This document shows, piece after piece, positions 1 through 11,044 of a stretch of DNA of 64,000 nucleotides. The position numbers were made by a program, and so were the translations under genes. Location of the stretch: assembly GCF_018320785.1 (NCBI RefSeq), contig NC_054885.1:4786921-4850920 (forward strand), in the 5' to 3' direction. Within the stretch, counting starts at the first letter, position 1; the number at the start of each line of letters is the position of its first letter. Below the pieces are notes generated by a model. The model was not told the origin of the DNA, made no database searches, and was given only the letters and a program-made list of their open reading frames with translations. This DNA comes from Cheilinus undulatus (lineage: Eukaryota > Chordata > Actinopteri > Labriformes > Labridae).

Positions 1-126
1 TGATTAGAACAAATCGGTCACAAATATACAGATAAAAAATAAAGCTCGACAATTATGTATTATATTAGATCAAAATTTCCCTTTTTAAAAATTTGGGGGC
101 GGCGGGTTACAAGAGAGTCATCACAA

Positions 127-220
127 TGGGGAGCAGGTGGCCTAGTGGTTAAAGGCACTCCCCATGTACGCAGGCGGCCCGGGTTCGAATCCGGCCTGGG
201 GCCCCTTGCCGCAAGTTTAA
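127..220 (+). repeat. tRNA-derived SINE, 3'-truncated copy
   Basis: The head looks like a tRNA gene, with an A-box-like stretch (GGTGGCCTAGTGGTTAAAGG) and a B box (GGGTTCGAATCC) about 30 bp later. The same head recurs at 25369 and, more diverged, at 38416 and (reverse strand) 37718. Those copies carry a common tail after GCCGCATGTCTC; this copy stops shortly after GCCGCA and lacks the tail. The pol III boxes and dispersed copies indicate a SINE rather than a functional tRNA gene. Confidence 0.8.
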
Positions 221-859
221 AGATTGAGCTACTTCTACTTATGTTGTTAACATGTGCTCTGACATTTCAGAGAAAAACACTAGCTTTTTACCCCAGTTCT
301 AACAGACAGATTAACACTCTTAGTAAGATTTATCCTGGAAATCCTCTGATACACTTCTTAGAAAGAGCGCATTTAAGAAAAACCTGGAGTTCAAGCTTCG
401 ATGACTGAATTTTAACAACATTTTTCACGTTGCATCAGACTTCTCACAACCAGTCTCACAGATCGGTCTTGTGATGACTTTTGGAGGGAAGTGGCATAAC
501 GCTGGTTGGGAAATTTGGACTAAAATTCACATCCATCACTGTCTTTGTTTATTATTTGAAAAGGCTGCACATTATGAGAGAAATATGACATGAAAAATCC
601 ACTTCAGTAATTAGAAAATGCTTTGAATAAATGTGTGAATGAATGAATCTTCTACTGGTAGCTTCTATAGCTTGTTTCTGGTGAATAATCACAGTTACTC
701 CACTAATCTGACCTTTACACTGCTTTATTTAAAATAATAACGTAAACAAGGCTTGTAGCATTCAAATCAGTGACCTGACTGTCTGAAAATGTATTTTTAG
801 CTTTAAAACATTTAGAAAATGTCCTAAAATCATCCCATCAGTTGTACTACATGCTCTCT

Positions 860-943
860 TTGTGATTGGTTGTTCTATGCATGTGGCAGTAATCCTGTTT
901 TATACACTAAAGTGGAGTTTTAGAGGGAGCCGGCTGAATGTGG
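860..943 (+). promoter_or_regulatory. atg4d: Probable atg4d promoter and 5' UTR exon
   Basis: An inverted CCAAT box (GATTGGTT) lies near 862 and a TATA-like TTTTATACAC near 898. Transcription could start just after these. A donor-like G|GTGAGA at 943/944 pairs with a pyrimidine-rich acceptor ending CTGGGCAG at 1185, which would give a 5' UTR intron and place the ATG at 1224 in the second exon. This is inferred from motif spacing only. From 1 to 860, apart from the SINE, I see nothing recognisable. Confidence 0.4.
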
Positions 944-1223
944 GTGAGAACAGCGCTGCAGCTCCCCTTCTGCTGCAACATATCTGAAATTCCTGAAGTC
1001 ACAGGGTGTAGTCACATGTCTCTGTCTTCTCTTACGCTCACAGAGAATTATTAACTCCGCTGCAGTTCACATTAAAGCCCTCAACATGGGCTTGGCTCTA
1101 AGACTGAAGCATTTATTGTGCATGAGTGCGTCATCCATCAGCGTCCTGTGTAACGTTGTTTTATGTTCCCTTTTTATCTGGGCAGGCCAGTATGGAGATA
1201 AGGAGCGCTTTCTCACGCCTGTT

Positions 1224-4200
1224 ATGAATCCCAGCTCCTCGTCGGGAGGCTCTGAGGGCCAGTCCCCTGAAGATGAGCTGACGGATGATTGGCTCTTCCT
1301 CCCCGCTGAGTTGAATGGGGATCAGCACCTGGAGGAGAGCCGGGTGGACGAGGAGGCCGAGGACAGAGGCAAACTCAAGTCTAAGCTGGTGTCAGCGTGG
1401 AACAGTGTCAAATATGGTCTGACGTAGTTCTTATCCACACTAGAACAAAAGATGGGCAATATCAGTCAGATTTACAACTGGCCCTTAACTTTCAAACCCC
1501 GTCGGTTTTAAGATCTCATGTAAACGGGGTGTCATAGGAAGCTTGTGCTGCCTAGCCCTATTCATAAATATGTACTGAGTGCAGTATTTGTTGTTTATTT
1601 TTGTTGTTAATGAAACTCTTTGTGTTTCTCTTTTATAGCTGCAGGCTGGTCCTTGAAACAGAAATCCAAATTCAGCAAAAGCTCTCCTGTGATCATGCTG
1701 GGGAAGTCCTACGACCTCAAGGATCAAGGTGAGGCCTTGAGTCTTGGGTACTCCAACATCCTGACAACTCTGACCTCTGTCATGTGACCCCAAAACCATT
1801 TCAAATCCACCTCTTGTGTCTGTGTCAGGTGAGCGAGAGCGCTTCCGCCGCTGCTTCACGTCTCTCCTGTGGCTGACGTACAGACGGGGGTTCCCTCCTC
1901 TATCAGGGGTCTCTCTGACCACCGACAGCGGCTGGGGGTGTGTCCTGAGGACGGGGCAGATGCTGCTGGCTCAGGGTCTGCTGCTGCACATGATGCCACC
2001 AGGTGAAACACTAACATTCACTCTGTAGTTACTCCAATCATGTTTTATAGCTCAGTGGTTCTCAAAGTGGGGGTTGGGACTGCCAGGGGGGTCCATAGAA
2101 ACAAAGAGACTTCTAATATGATTTAAAGTGGTAATTTGTGTCCATTGCTTTATGAAATATTATTTAAAGGAGTTCAATTTAAAATAAAGGCGGTTATTAT
2201 GTGAGAAAGATGCTTAAATGTAGTTATAATGAACAAAAACTATACCTAGAATGTAAATTTGTACATGATGTGTTGTTCAACATCACCACCTCCAGGGAAG
2301 GTGGGGGTCCCGGGTACATGACAGTTATTTTGGGGGTCACAGGCTGAAAAGAACCAACTTTGATTGCTTTCTTTTGTGACTTCTTGGTGTTGCTTTGAGG
2401 TTGGACTTGGTCTGCAAGCAAACCCGCCGTCAAAGATGATATGGACCTGCTGAACAGCACAGAACGAGCACTGTATTCACAGGAAGAAATGGAAAAGAAG
2501 ACCCGGAGACACAGCTTGGACTCGTACCTGGACAGACTGATGGAGGCGACACACAGACGGGTGGTTAAGTGGTTTACGGACCAACCTACTGCCCCCTTTG
2601 GGATTCACAAGCTGGTGGAGTTGGGGAAAAGTTCAGGGAAGAAGGCTGGGGACTGGTACGGACCATCCATCGCTGCTCACATCCTCCGGTAAGACCTGAA
2701 GTCTTAACTGGTCTCTAGTTTACAGTTAACCTCTCCAGCTTTTATAGAGCTTTAACACCCTGAGGTACGTTTCATTTTGTTTCAGGAAAGCTGTGGCTGC
2801 GTCTGCAGATGTTCCTAATCTGGTGGTGTATGTTGCACAAGATTGCACCAGTGAGTATTTCTTTCATCAGAGGGTTTGATCTCTTCTGGAACAGTTTGCT
2901 GGGAGGACATATTGGAAAAAACTGAAGGCAAAATGCACACAAATAAGATTGAAAGTGGTATTTTTAGTATTTTATTTTTAAAAATCTCGAAAGGTGGCAA
3001 GACTGTTTTTGTAGAGACTTATTCTAAATTTCTCTGGCTATGACCCTGATTTTTTTCTAGACTTTCTGAGAAAATTAAAGGGCAATTCTGCTCAAATTGA
3101 ATCAGAACCACTTGATAATGCAGCTATCTTTAAATGTTTATTTTTTTAAACCAGGTAAAATTGGTATTGTTGTGCTGGTAAGCATTAAAGGGGAAAGGTT
3201 TACCCTTTTTAGACAAGTTAATACTGGTCTCAGAGGTCCCTAAAACATACCTTTGAAGTTTGTTGCTGAAAAAACACTCCAGTATTAGATTTTGCATGTC
3301 TGCAAAAACGAGCTGTTTCTGTGCCTGTGACTTTAAATGTTGCTGAGCTGTCTGACTCCGCCCCTCTTATGAAATGGGTGTGGTTTAATGGATGTGGGTC
3401 TCCTGATCCTCTTCTCAGCTGCTAGCTAAGCGGAAGCTCAGGAGAGGAGGGCGGAACTTTCCTCCTGAACCTGGGGGCGGGGCTAACTCCCCACATGACA
3501 TCAGGAGGGGAAAATCTGAGAAGAGACGGTCTTTCGGCTCCCAGCTGGCTTCTTCTGGCTTTCTTTTTATGTTTGTGAAACAACAACAACAACAAAAGGT
3601 TAACTACAGACTCCTGACATCCACGTAAAAGAATCTTCTCTTATGATTTTTTTATGTTTGTGATCAGTCTATTTAGAGGATGTGAAGCGTCTGTGCGAGC
3701 GACCTCCTCCTCAGTCCTGGACGTCCATCATCATTCTGGTTCCTGTGCGACTCGGAGGACAGGATCTCAACCCCGCCTACATCACATGTGTCAAAGTAAG
3801 CAGCTTTATTCTATCATGCATTCAAAATAAGCATGTTTCTGTGCACGCCGAGTCATTTCAGTGAAACATTTGTGGATTATGTAAATATATTTAGAATAAA
3901 TTTTAGTTAATGTCTTTGAAATTTTAGGGAACTTGAGTGAAATTTTGGGGAAGAAAATTTCCAAGAAAATCAAAGTTTCAATCAAAACCTCTGTATCAAA
4001 CTAACCAGAAGGATGGCTCCACCATCCCCCTCTTAATGCCTGACACCATATCTGACCATCAGATCCATTACAGATACTCTAAAATCTATCCAGTGCTGTA
4101 TTTTCTGCAGAAACAGGACCTTCAGGATGTTTGTGGACATCATTTTTGGTCTGAACTACTTCCTGTTCAAAGACAAGTCTGTGCCTTTAAACTTATCAAA

Positions 4201-5344
4201 CTTTCTGATCACACATAACTGGGGGAAACTAAAAATGCACTCCAAACAAAAGCTCAAGTCTCAGGAGGTTAAACCAACCATGCAGGGATCTGTGAAGTTA
4301 AGAAACAGCTCAGAAAGGTCGTCTTACGTGGACATTTCTCTCCACAGAAACTTTTGACGTTACAAAGCTGCATCGGAATCATCGGAGGAAAACCAAAGCA
4401 CTCGCTGTTCTTCGTCGGCTTCCAGGGTACGTCAGTTCACTCTGTTATTATCATCGTGATTATAAGCTGATGGATCTCAGCTTGGTCACCCTTTTATTTT
4501 CTTCTTCTGGCTCTGTTCTTGAAGACGATCATCTGCTGTACTTGGATCCTCACTACTGTCGGCCCACAGTCGATACGACACAACAAAACTTTCCCCTGGA
4601 GGTAAGAGGAAGTTCAGATTCTCTTCTGCTTTCACTCTCTGTCTCAGTTCCTCTGACGGCTGGATTCACTCAGCTGTTAAATCAGTAATCAGTGTTACTG
4701 GAGCTCTCTTCACACAGCACAAACCTGCTGAAGATGTCCTGAATTTAAATCCTAGGCAACCTGCATGTGTGAATGCAGACAGCAGAGTTCTTCACTCTGA
4801 CATTTCTAAAGCTGGATCAGCCTGTTTTATGACTGCAAATCTTGTTTTTCTCTGCAGTCGTTTCACTGTAAGCATCCCAGAAAGATGTCTTTCTCCCGCA
4901 TGGATCCCAGCTGTACTATCGGATTCTATGCAAAAGGACAAAAGGACTTCGAATCAATGTGCTCGGCTGTGAATGAGGTCTGTGTCTGGTTTATTTGGCT
5001 CTCTTTAAAGAGAACATTTCACCTGCAAATATTGCGTGACGAAGCTGTCAAATGACTTGACATTTTTTGGAAAGAAATGCAGAATTGTCAAATATTTATA
5101 TCATGGGGCATGACTTCTTTTGACTAAATAATCCCTACTAAATCTGTCCTGACTGTCTGTTTCTCCTCAGGCTCTCTCCACATCTGCAGAGACGTACCCC
5201 ATGTTTATTTTTGTGGAGGGAAGGAGTCAGGAGGAAGAGGACGCTCGCAGAATGTCCATGAACAACATCACGTACATCCAGAGGAAGAGTGAGCATAAGA
5301 AAGTCGTCCCGAGCAACAGTATGGACGAGTTTGTTCTGTTATGA
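1224..5344 (+). CDS. atg4d: Cysteine protease ATG4D (autophagy)
   Basis: ATG4 enzymes trim the C terminus of ATG8-family proteins (LC3/GABARAP) and release them from lipid. Ten coding exons keep frame: 1224-1416, 1645-1728, 1829-2002, 2400-2688, 2786-2850, 3668-3795, 4348-4426, 4525-4601, 4858-4977, 5171-5344, giving 460 aa (human ATG4D is about 474). The catalytic cysteine is Cys130 in [13 protein letters not shown]. Asp345 and His347 lie in [21 protein letters not shown] and VPVRLGG are family signatures. The segment WTWSA after exon 3 and the long N-terminal extension favour ATG4D over ATG4C. The C terminus DEFVLL resembles the LIR-like tails of ATG4 proteins. The frame is open back to an ATG at 1086, but I prefer 1224: a splice acceptor precedes it and the MN..SPED start resembles mammalian ATG4D. 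The first intron has an unusual donor, GTCTGA. Confidence 0.95.
2053..2350. mobile_element. hAT-like MITE relic in atg4d intron 3
   Basis: It begins CAGTGGTTCTCAAAGTGGGG and ends with a TTTGGGGGTCACAGGCTGAA stretch. The same pair of ends frames the element at 61078-61350, where a target duplication is still partly visible. The right terminus here is eroded (AAGAACCAAC), so the boundary is approximate. Confidence 0.5.
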
Positions 5345-5820
5345 CTAAAAAGAGATCAGTGCTGCTCTAAGAAAAGAAGTAAAGTCAACAATCAGTGAAA
5401 CTAAGAGAATTTGCAGATAGAAATCCTTCTTATCATCCAAACTCAGGAACCTCTCCTATGCAGAAGTCGTCAGAAAACATGAATGAAACTTTATTTTTAT
5501 TGCTTCTATGTATTTTTATTTATTGTTTTAAGAACAGGAAATATAATTGCATCTGCCAGCCTGCACTTAGTCTTTGTAAAGTAAGATAAAATATATTCTC
5601 CAGGGACCAACATGGGCATAAGGAGTCTCTTTTTAAAGTCAGGATTTGCTTCTGTTAAATTAGATCTCTGTAAATATGAGACTCACACAAGAAGCTCAGA
5701 ACAAACTTAACTAGAGAACAAATTAGATTTACTTAATAGATTCTTGCTGGGAATTGATTTATATGAGCTGGGATATTTTTGTTGTCTTCTCTACAAATAA
5801 ACAGTTTTTAAGAAAAAAGA
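5345..5820 (+). other. atg4d: atg4d 3' UTR with poly(A) signal
   Basis: AT-rich sequence follows the TGA stop. An AATAAA hexamer at 5796-5801 is a reasonable poly(A) signal, placing the transcript end near 5820. No other coding signal is seen up to the array at 5.94 kb. Confidence 0.5.
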
Positions 5821-5939
5821 ACACTTTTACAGTTTTATTTTTTAGTCTTGTCTAAGCCTTTCAGAATTTGATATTTATTTAATTGCAGGTTTCTATATTG
5901 AAGTTAATGAAAAATATGAAAACCATAAAACCAAAAATG

Positions 5940-7750
5940 AACTTACTAATGCACTCTAATGCTCAAAAACACAGCAAAAGTTCCCTCTTGGATGCCCATA
6001 AGTTAGGTAGAACTAGATACAGTGCCCTAAAGGGTGCCTGTCCAGTGGGCAAAATACAATAAAATACCCCCAGAGTGTATTTCTAGTAGTCAAAACCTGG
6101 CAAAGATCCCTCTGAAGTGCCTTAAAAATATAATACAGTACTGTTTAAGCGGCCAAAACATAATAAAGTGCCTTTTTAGTTGACAAAATGTAGTAAAATG
6201 CCCCTCAGGGTAGGTTCCAGTGGGTTAAATATAATAAAGTGCCCTCTTGGGTGCCTTTCAAGTGGGCAAATTGCAATACCAGGCCCTCCAGGGTGCCCTC
6301 CTACAGGAAAAACCTGATAAAAATGCCACAGGTTGCTTTTCCCTTGGGCAAAACATGATAGAGTTCTCTCCAGGGTGCCCTTCCTGTGGCAAAACAAGAT
6401 AAAGTTCCCTCAATAGTGTGTTCCAGAGGGGAAAACATGAAAAAGTGCCCTCCAAGTACAACAGCAGGCCTTCCAGGGTGCCTTCAAGTGGGAAAAACAC
6501 GATAAAGTGCCATCAAGGATTCCCTTCCATTGGGTAAAATAGGATAAAGTGCACTCCAGAGTGCCTTCTTGTGGGGAAAGCTTGATTAAGTGCATTCCAT
6601 AGTGCCTTCCAGTAGGCCAACTGTAATGAAGTGCTCTCTAGTCCCTTTTAGGGTGTCCTTCAAAGGGTCAAAACATGATAAAGTGCCCTCTATGGGGCCT
6701 TTCCTGTTGACAAAATGATCCAAAGCATCCTCTAAGCTGCCCTTCAAATGGGCAAGATGTGATAAAGTAGCCTCTAGATTGCCCTTCTGATAGACAAAAC
6801 ATGGTAAAGTGCTCTTCCAAGGTCTTCTCCTAGTGGAAAATTATAAAGTGCCCTCTATGGTGCCTTTCCAGTTGGCAAACTAGATAAAGAGCCCTCCAAG
6901 GTTACCTGTCAGTAGTCAAACATCTCCAGGGTACCCTGTCAGTGAGCAAAAGCTGATAAAGTGTCCTCTTAGTTGCCATGTCAGTGGACAAAATGGAGTA
7001 AAGTGTCCTTAAGAGTACCTTACCAGTGAGCAGAATGATACTGCCCTTTAAGGCACCTTCTGGTTGGAAAAACATGACAGAGTAACCTTCAAGGTGCCTT
7101 TCCAGTGTGCAAAAACACGATAAAGTGTGCAAGGTTACCCTTCAGTAGCCAAACATGATAAAGTGCCTTCTAGGTTTCACTTTATGTGGAAAAACATGAC
7201 AACATGCAATTCAGATTGCCCTTTCAGCGCGCAAAAAGCTGAAAAAGTGCTCTTCCGGTGGCCAAAACATGATGAAGTGCTCTTTTAGTTGCCATTTAGG
7301 TGGACAAAATGTAATAAAGTGCCCTCTTAGCTGCCATCCCTATCAGCAAAATTCAATAAAGTGCCTTCTATTGGGGAAAACATGATTAAGTGTCCTCTTA
7401 GTTGTAATTTCAGTGAACAAATTGTAGCAAAGTGCCCTTCGGGGTGCCTTTCCAGTGGGCTTAAAGCATTTCAAGTGGACAAATACATTAAGGTGTCTTC
7501 TTGGGTTTCCCTTCAAGAGGGCAAACATGATAAAGTGCCCTCTAGAGTGCCCTAAAACACCATAAAGTGCCAGCACAGTAGGTGAAATATTACCAAGTCC
7601 CACAAGTGTGCCCTAACTGGAGGCCAAACACGATAAAGTGCCTTTTAGGTTGTCCTTTCAGTGGCTAAAACATTTCATGCCAGTGGGCGAACATGATAAA
7701 GTGCTCTCCCAGTAGGCAAAAAGCCCTCTTAGTTCCTTCTAGAGTGCATA
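5940..7750. repeat. Minisatellite, ~42-bp unit, ~40 degenerate copies
   Basis: The unit is roughly GTGCCCTCTAGGGTGCCCTT followed by CCAGTGGGCAAAACATGATAAA, repeated with substitutions and small indels for about 1.8 kb. Because the unit length is near a multiple of three, the minus strand shows overlapping open frames of about 60-90 codons with a repeating ~14-residue motif (..LEGTLEG..HFIMF..). The frames are broken repeatedly, and I regard them as by-products of the array, not a gene. Confidence 0.9.
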
Positions 7751-9835
7751 AAGGAAAACTAATTTGGTCTGGTGGTGTCTCGCCATATACAACAGGTGTC
7801 TAACCCTCCTGCTCCTCAAACATCCCGAGTCCACCCCTGGAACTGTTTGTCTCTAGCAATCTTTCACTTTAATATTCTCCTCATAAAAAGGCAGGCATTT
7901 TAAAATTAGACAGCCACCATGATGCACCGTGAGCAAACACTTGATTGCAGAACCAAACCCATCGGTGAGCAGCCATCTGCTGAGACGTATATGTCGGATT
8001 AAGGCGATGACCATGGAAACATTAAATCTGCTTTCATCAGGATTCTGGCATGCTTACATTTGTTAAGCTCTCACACCAATAGAGAATAGCACGGCTGTGA
8101 ACGATCCCTGTTAAATAAGAGCTGCTTAGTGCTAACAAGAACGAGAGGACTAATGTGTGAACTTGGAACAGGGCCAGCTTCAAACCTGCTGCTGCTTACA
8201 GGCTTAAGAGCTGCTGCGGAAGTAAGGGCCGAGAAATACAAACTATTTTAGTTCGATAAAAAGAACATAGCGTGCTCATCTCTAAGAACACATTTAGAGA
8301 ATTTTAGAGCCGAAAAATAACATTTTGTAGAGACGTTTTTAGTCAAAGACAAATTTATTTACAGAGTGAAACATACAAACAAGAATGCATCAAAGAAACC
8401 TTCAAAAAATAAAGAAGAAATATACCAAAAATAACAGTGAAATCTGTTTGGATAAATCAGTCTTATCCCAGAAGAAAGGCCAAAGAGGAGAAATGCTTTA
8501 GGCAAGAAACTATATGACCATGACATCTTTAACGTCAGAAACAAGGCAGATCAAGACGGTCACATGCCAAAAAAAAAAATCACACTCCACAAATGTAGAT
8601 AATAAAAAATAAATGGCGTTCTCACACATGCATAAAACTCCTGAAAACTCCTGAAGTTTTCACAATAGGCTGAATGAAAACAGATTAATCTTTCACTCCA
8701 ACTTAACCTGGAATTTTCCTGCCAGCCTTCTAGTACTTTTTCTGTTAATTTAGGGTAAGCCGATTTTAGGAAAAAAAAACAGAGGTGGTTGGTGCAGGCA
8801 TATCCTGCAAGACCATCAGCTGTATGCATGAATGCAACCTGTGCAAACAGTCAAAATAATCTGCACTTTGATTAAAGCAATTCTAACTGGTTTTAGAAAT
8901 ATGTTTTTAAGCATCACCCTTCAGTCAGAAAAGCCAGAGAACCTTTAGTACCACCTCAGAGCCTCCACATATTAGTATGTGTCTAGGCAAGATTGAAAAA
9001 ACATTTAAAGTATGCACATTACAGTCCTACTATTTGCTTTTCTGCCACGATTATTATTTTGCACCATTTTCCCACACACTTTTATTTGGATTTGCCCTTT
9101 CTGTATTGATCTACTTTGCAGTGATGATGAAATATGGGGCTTCTAGAAAGGTCTGGACTTAGCAGGAGGTCCTGGAGCTTTCGAAGGACTATTTTTGGAC
9201 TTTCAAACTCTATCATGGTGCATTTTTATTCACTCCGTACACCTTTTCTTATTCTGAATGCATCATAAAACAATATCTTGATTGATGGAATCATTTTTGA
9301 TGTAGACCTCACATTTGATGCACTATGCCTCCAGGCCTCTTGGAGTACGAGGCCCCTGTCTAAATGCACTGATGTAAAAGTAAGTGCTTTATAGCATCAT
9401 AAAGGGCAGTGGTTCTCAACAGGTGGGTCAGAACCCAATAGTGGGCCATGAAGCCATTATTAGTGGGTTGCGCATGTGCACCAGGGAAAAATTTGTAACG
9501 TGTATGATGTGCTTTTCTTTCTTAAGGAAATGCCTCCATCTTTGTTCAAATTAGGGATATAGCGTTAGTTCAGAGAGGCCACAGAGTCAAGTCCTGCCAT
9601 ATAATTATGATCAGCTGATCTCACGCAGACCCTCGTCAACTGACGTCCAGCTGATTTGCTTCTAAGCACTATTGGCTAGTCTAGTCTAGCCTCTTTACTG
9701 CTCCCTATGCAAGGCACTTTTTGTAACTCTCCTCCACCCCAGCTCCTCCTTTATTCTGCTTCTGACTTAATCAGAGTCATTCTGTTGTCATTTTTGCCTG
9801 CTGGCTCTAGTCTGGGGTTTTCACTGCTTTATATC
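7751..9835. other. Intergenic spacer, no gene recognised
   Basis: Mixed AT-rich sequence. ORFs on either strand are short and match nothing I know. CAGTGGTTCTCAACAGGTGG at about 9412 looks like one end of a hAT-type MITE, but I could not find the matching right end. Confidence 0.6.
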
Positions 9836-10500
9836 TCATTATTTTGACTTTTATTTCATAATTTTGACTTTTCATCTTATTATTTTGACTTTTTTCTCGT
9901 TATTATGAATTTTTATCTCATAATTATGACTTTTATCTCAAAATGTTGAATTTTTCTGTCATCTTTTTTATTTATTATCTCATAATTTCAACCTTTTTAT
10001 TGCATAATTTCAACTTTTGTGTCAAAATTATGATTTTTACAACATAACTTCCATGTTGTATCTCATAATTATGACTTTTATCTTAAAACTTTAACTTTTT
10101 ATCTCAAAATTTGAACTTTTTATCTTATAATTTCGATTTATATGTCAAAGTTATGATTTTAATCTCATAATTTCCACTCTGTATCTCATAATTTCAACTT
10201 TAATGTGAAAATTATGACTTTTACCTCATAATTTCCATGTTGTATCTCATAATTATGACTTTTTCTCATAATTTCAACTCTCATGTCAAAATTATGATCT
10301 TTACCGCATAATTTCTACATTGTACCTCATGATAATGACTTTTATCTAATAATTTTGATTTTTTTTCTCATATTCTTCAACTTTTTGTCTCATTATTTCA
10401 ACTTTTATCTCATAAGGTCGACTTTTTAAGTCATAATTATTATTTTTACCTCCTAATTTCCACTTTTATCTCATAATTATGATGTTGTACCTAGAATTCT
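9836..10500. repeat. Minisatellite, ~20-bp AT-rich unit
   Basis: About 30 degenerate tandem copies of a unit like ATCTCATAATTATGACTTTT, with variants ending TTTCAACTTTT. Copies start CTCATAATT or CTCAAAATT. The array ends just before a T-rich tract at about 10500. No coding capacity. Confidence 0.88.
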
Positions 10501-11044
10501 TTTTCTTTTCTTTTTTAAGACTGCCTCACTTTAACATTTTTCTGTTTTAACGGGCAGAAATTGGATTCCATTAAAAAAAAAAAAAAACAGCTCCCTACAT
10601 GCACACAACTCTTGAGTTTTACCTTTTTTCCTGTTTTTCTCTGCAGACCTCTTTGCAAAATTCCTGAAATATTTGGGGAAATTCAGAGCAAGCAATCAGA
10701 CAGGGGTAATGACATTTCTATTCTGCAACCAGTGCATGACTGGTGGAATTTTAATGCATGTAATGAAGTCGCTGCATACTCTTCTACACCATATGTTGTT
10801 TTCTTTTACTCTTTAAGACTAATATGTCCAAATATATGCAGCATCGATAAAAAAACTAAATCCACCAGCATGGCGTCAGACTCTGTCACCATCCTAGCTA
10901 TCCTGCAGCTTCTTCTTTTCCTCACGTCAGAGAAAACCTCTCGCTATGTGAAGGAACAGCCTCAGAGTTTCATTGGCTGATTCCCCTGAAATTTCAAAGG
11001 AATTTTCCGGAGTGCATGTGTGAAAACTGACTTAAATGTATGCA
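10501..11044 (-). other. Region 3' of the gal3st-like gene
   Basis: Probably 3' UTR or flank of the minus-strand sulfotransferase gene. A 139-codon plus-strand frame (10561-10980) starts in an A-run, has no recognisable domain and is not supported as a gene. No clear poly(A) signal was found on the minus strand. Confidence 0.35.

Noticed and set aside
55-408. 117-codon plus-strand ORF near the window start
   Set aside because: It is a translation through the SINE head, continuing into AT-rich flank; no protein family resemblance.
6176-7132. Several minus-strand ORFs with a repeating HFIMF..LEGTLEG motif
   Set aside because: They follow the ~42-bp minisatellite period and are interrupted by stops and frame changes; no start or splice signals.
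5940-7750. CRISPR-like array
   Set aside because: The repeats are contiguous and degenerate with no unique spacers, and the genome is eukaryotic.
10561-10980. 139-codon plus-strand ORF
   Set aside because: Starts in a poly(A) stretch, low complexity at the start, no domain, and lies antisense to the probable gal3st 3' region.
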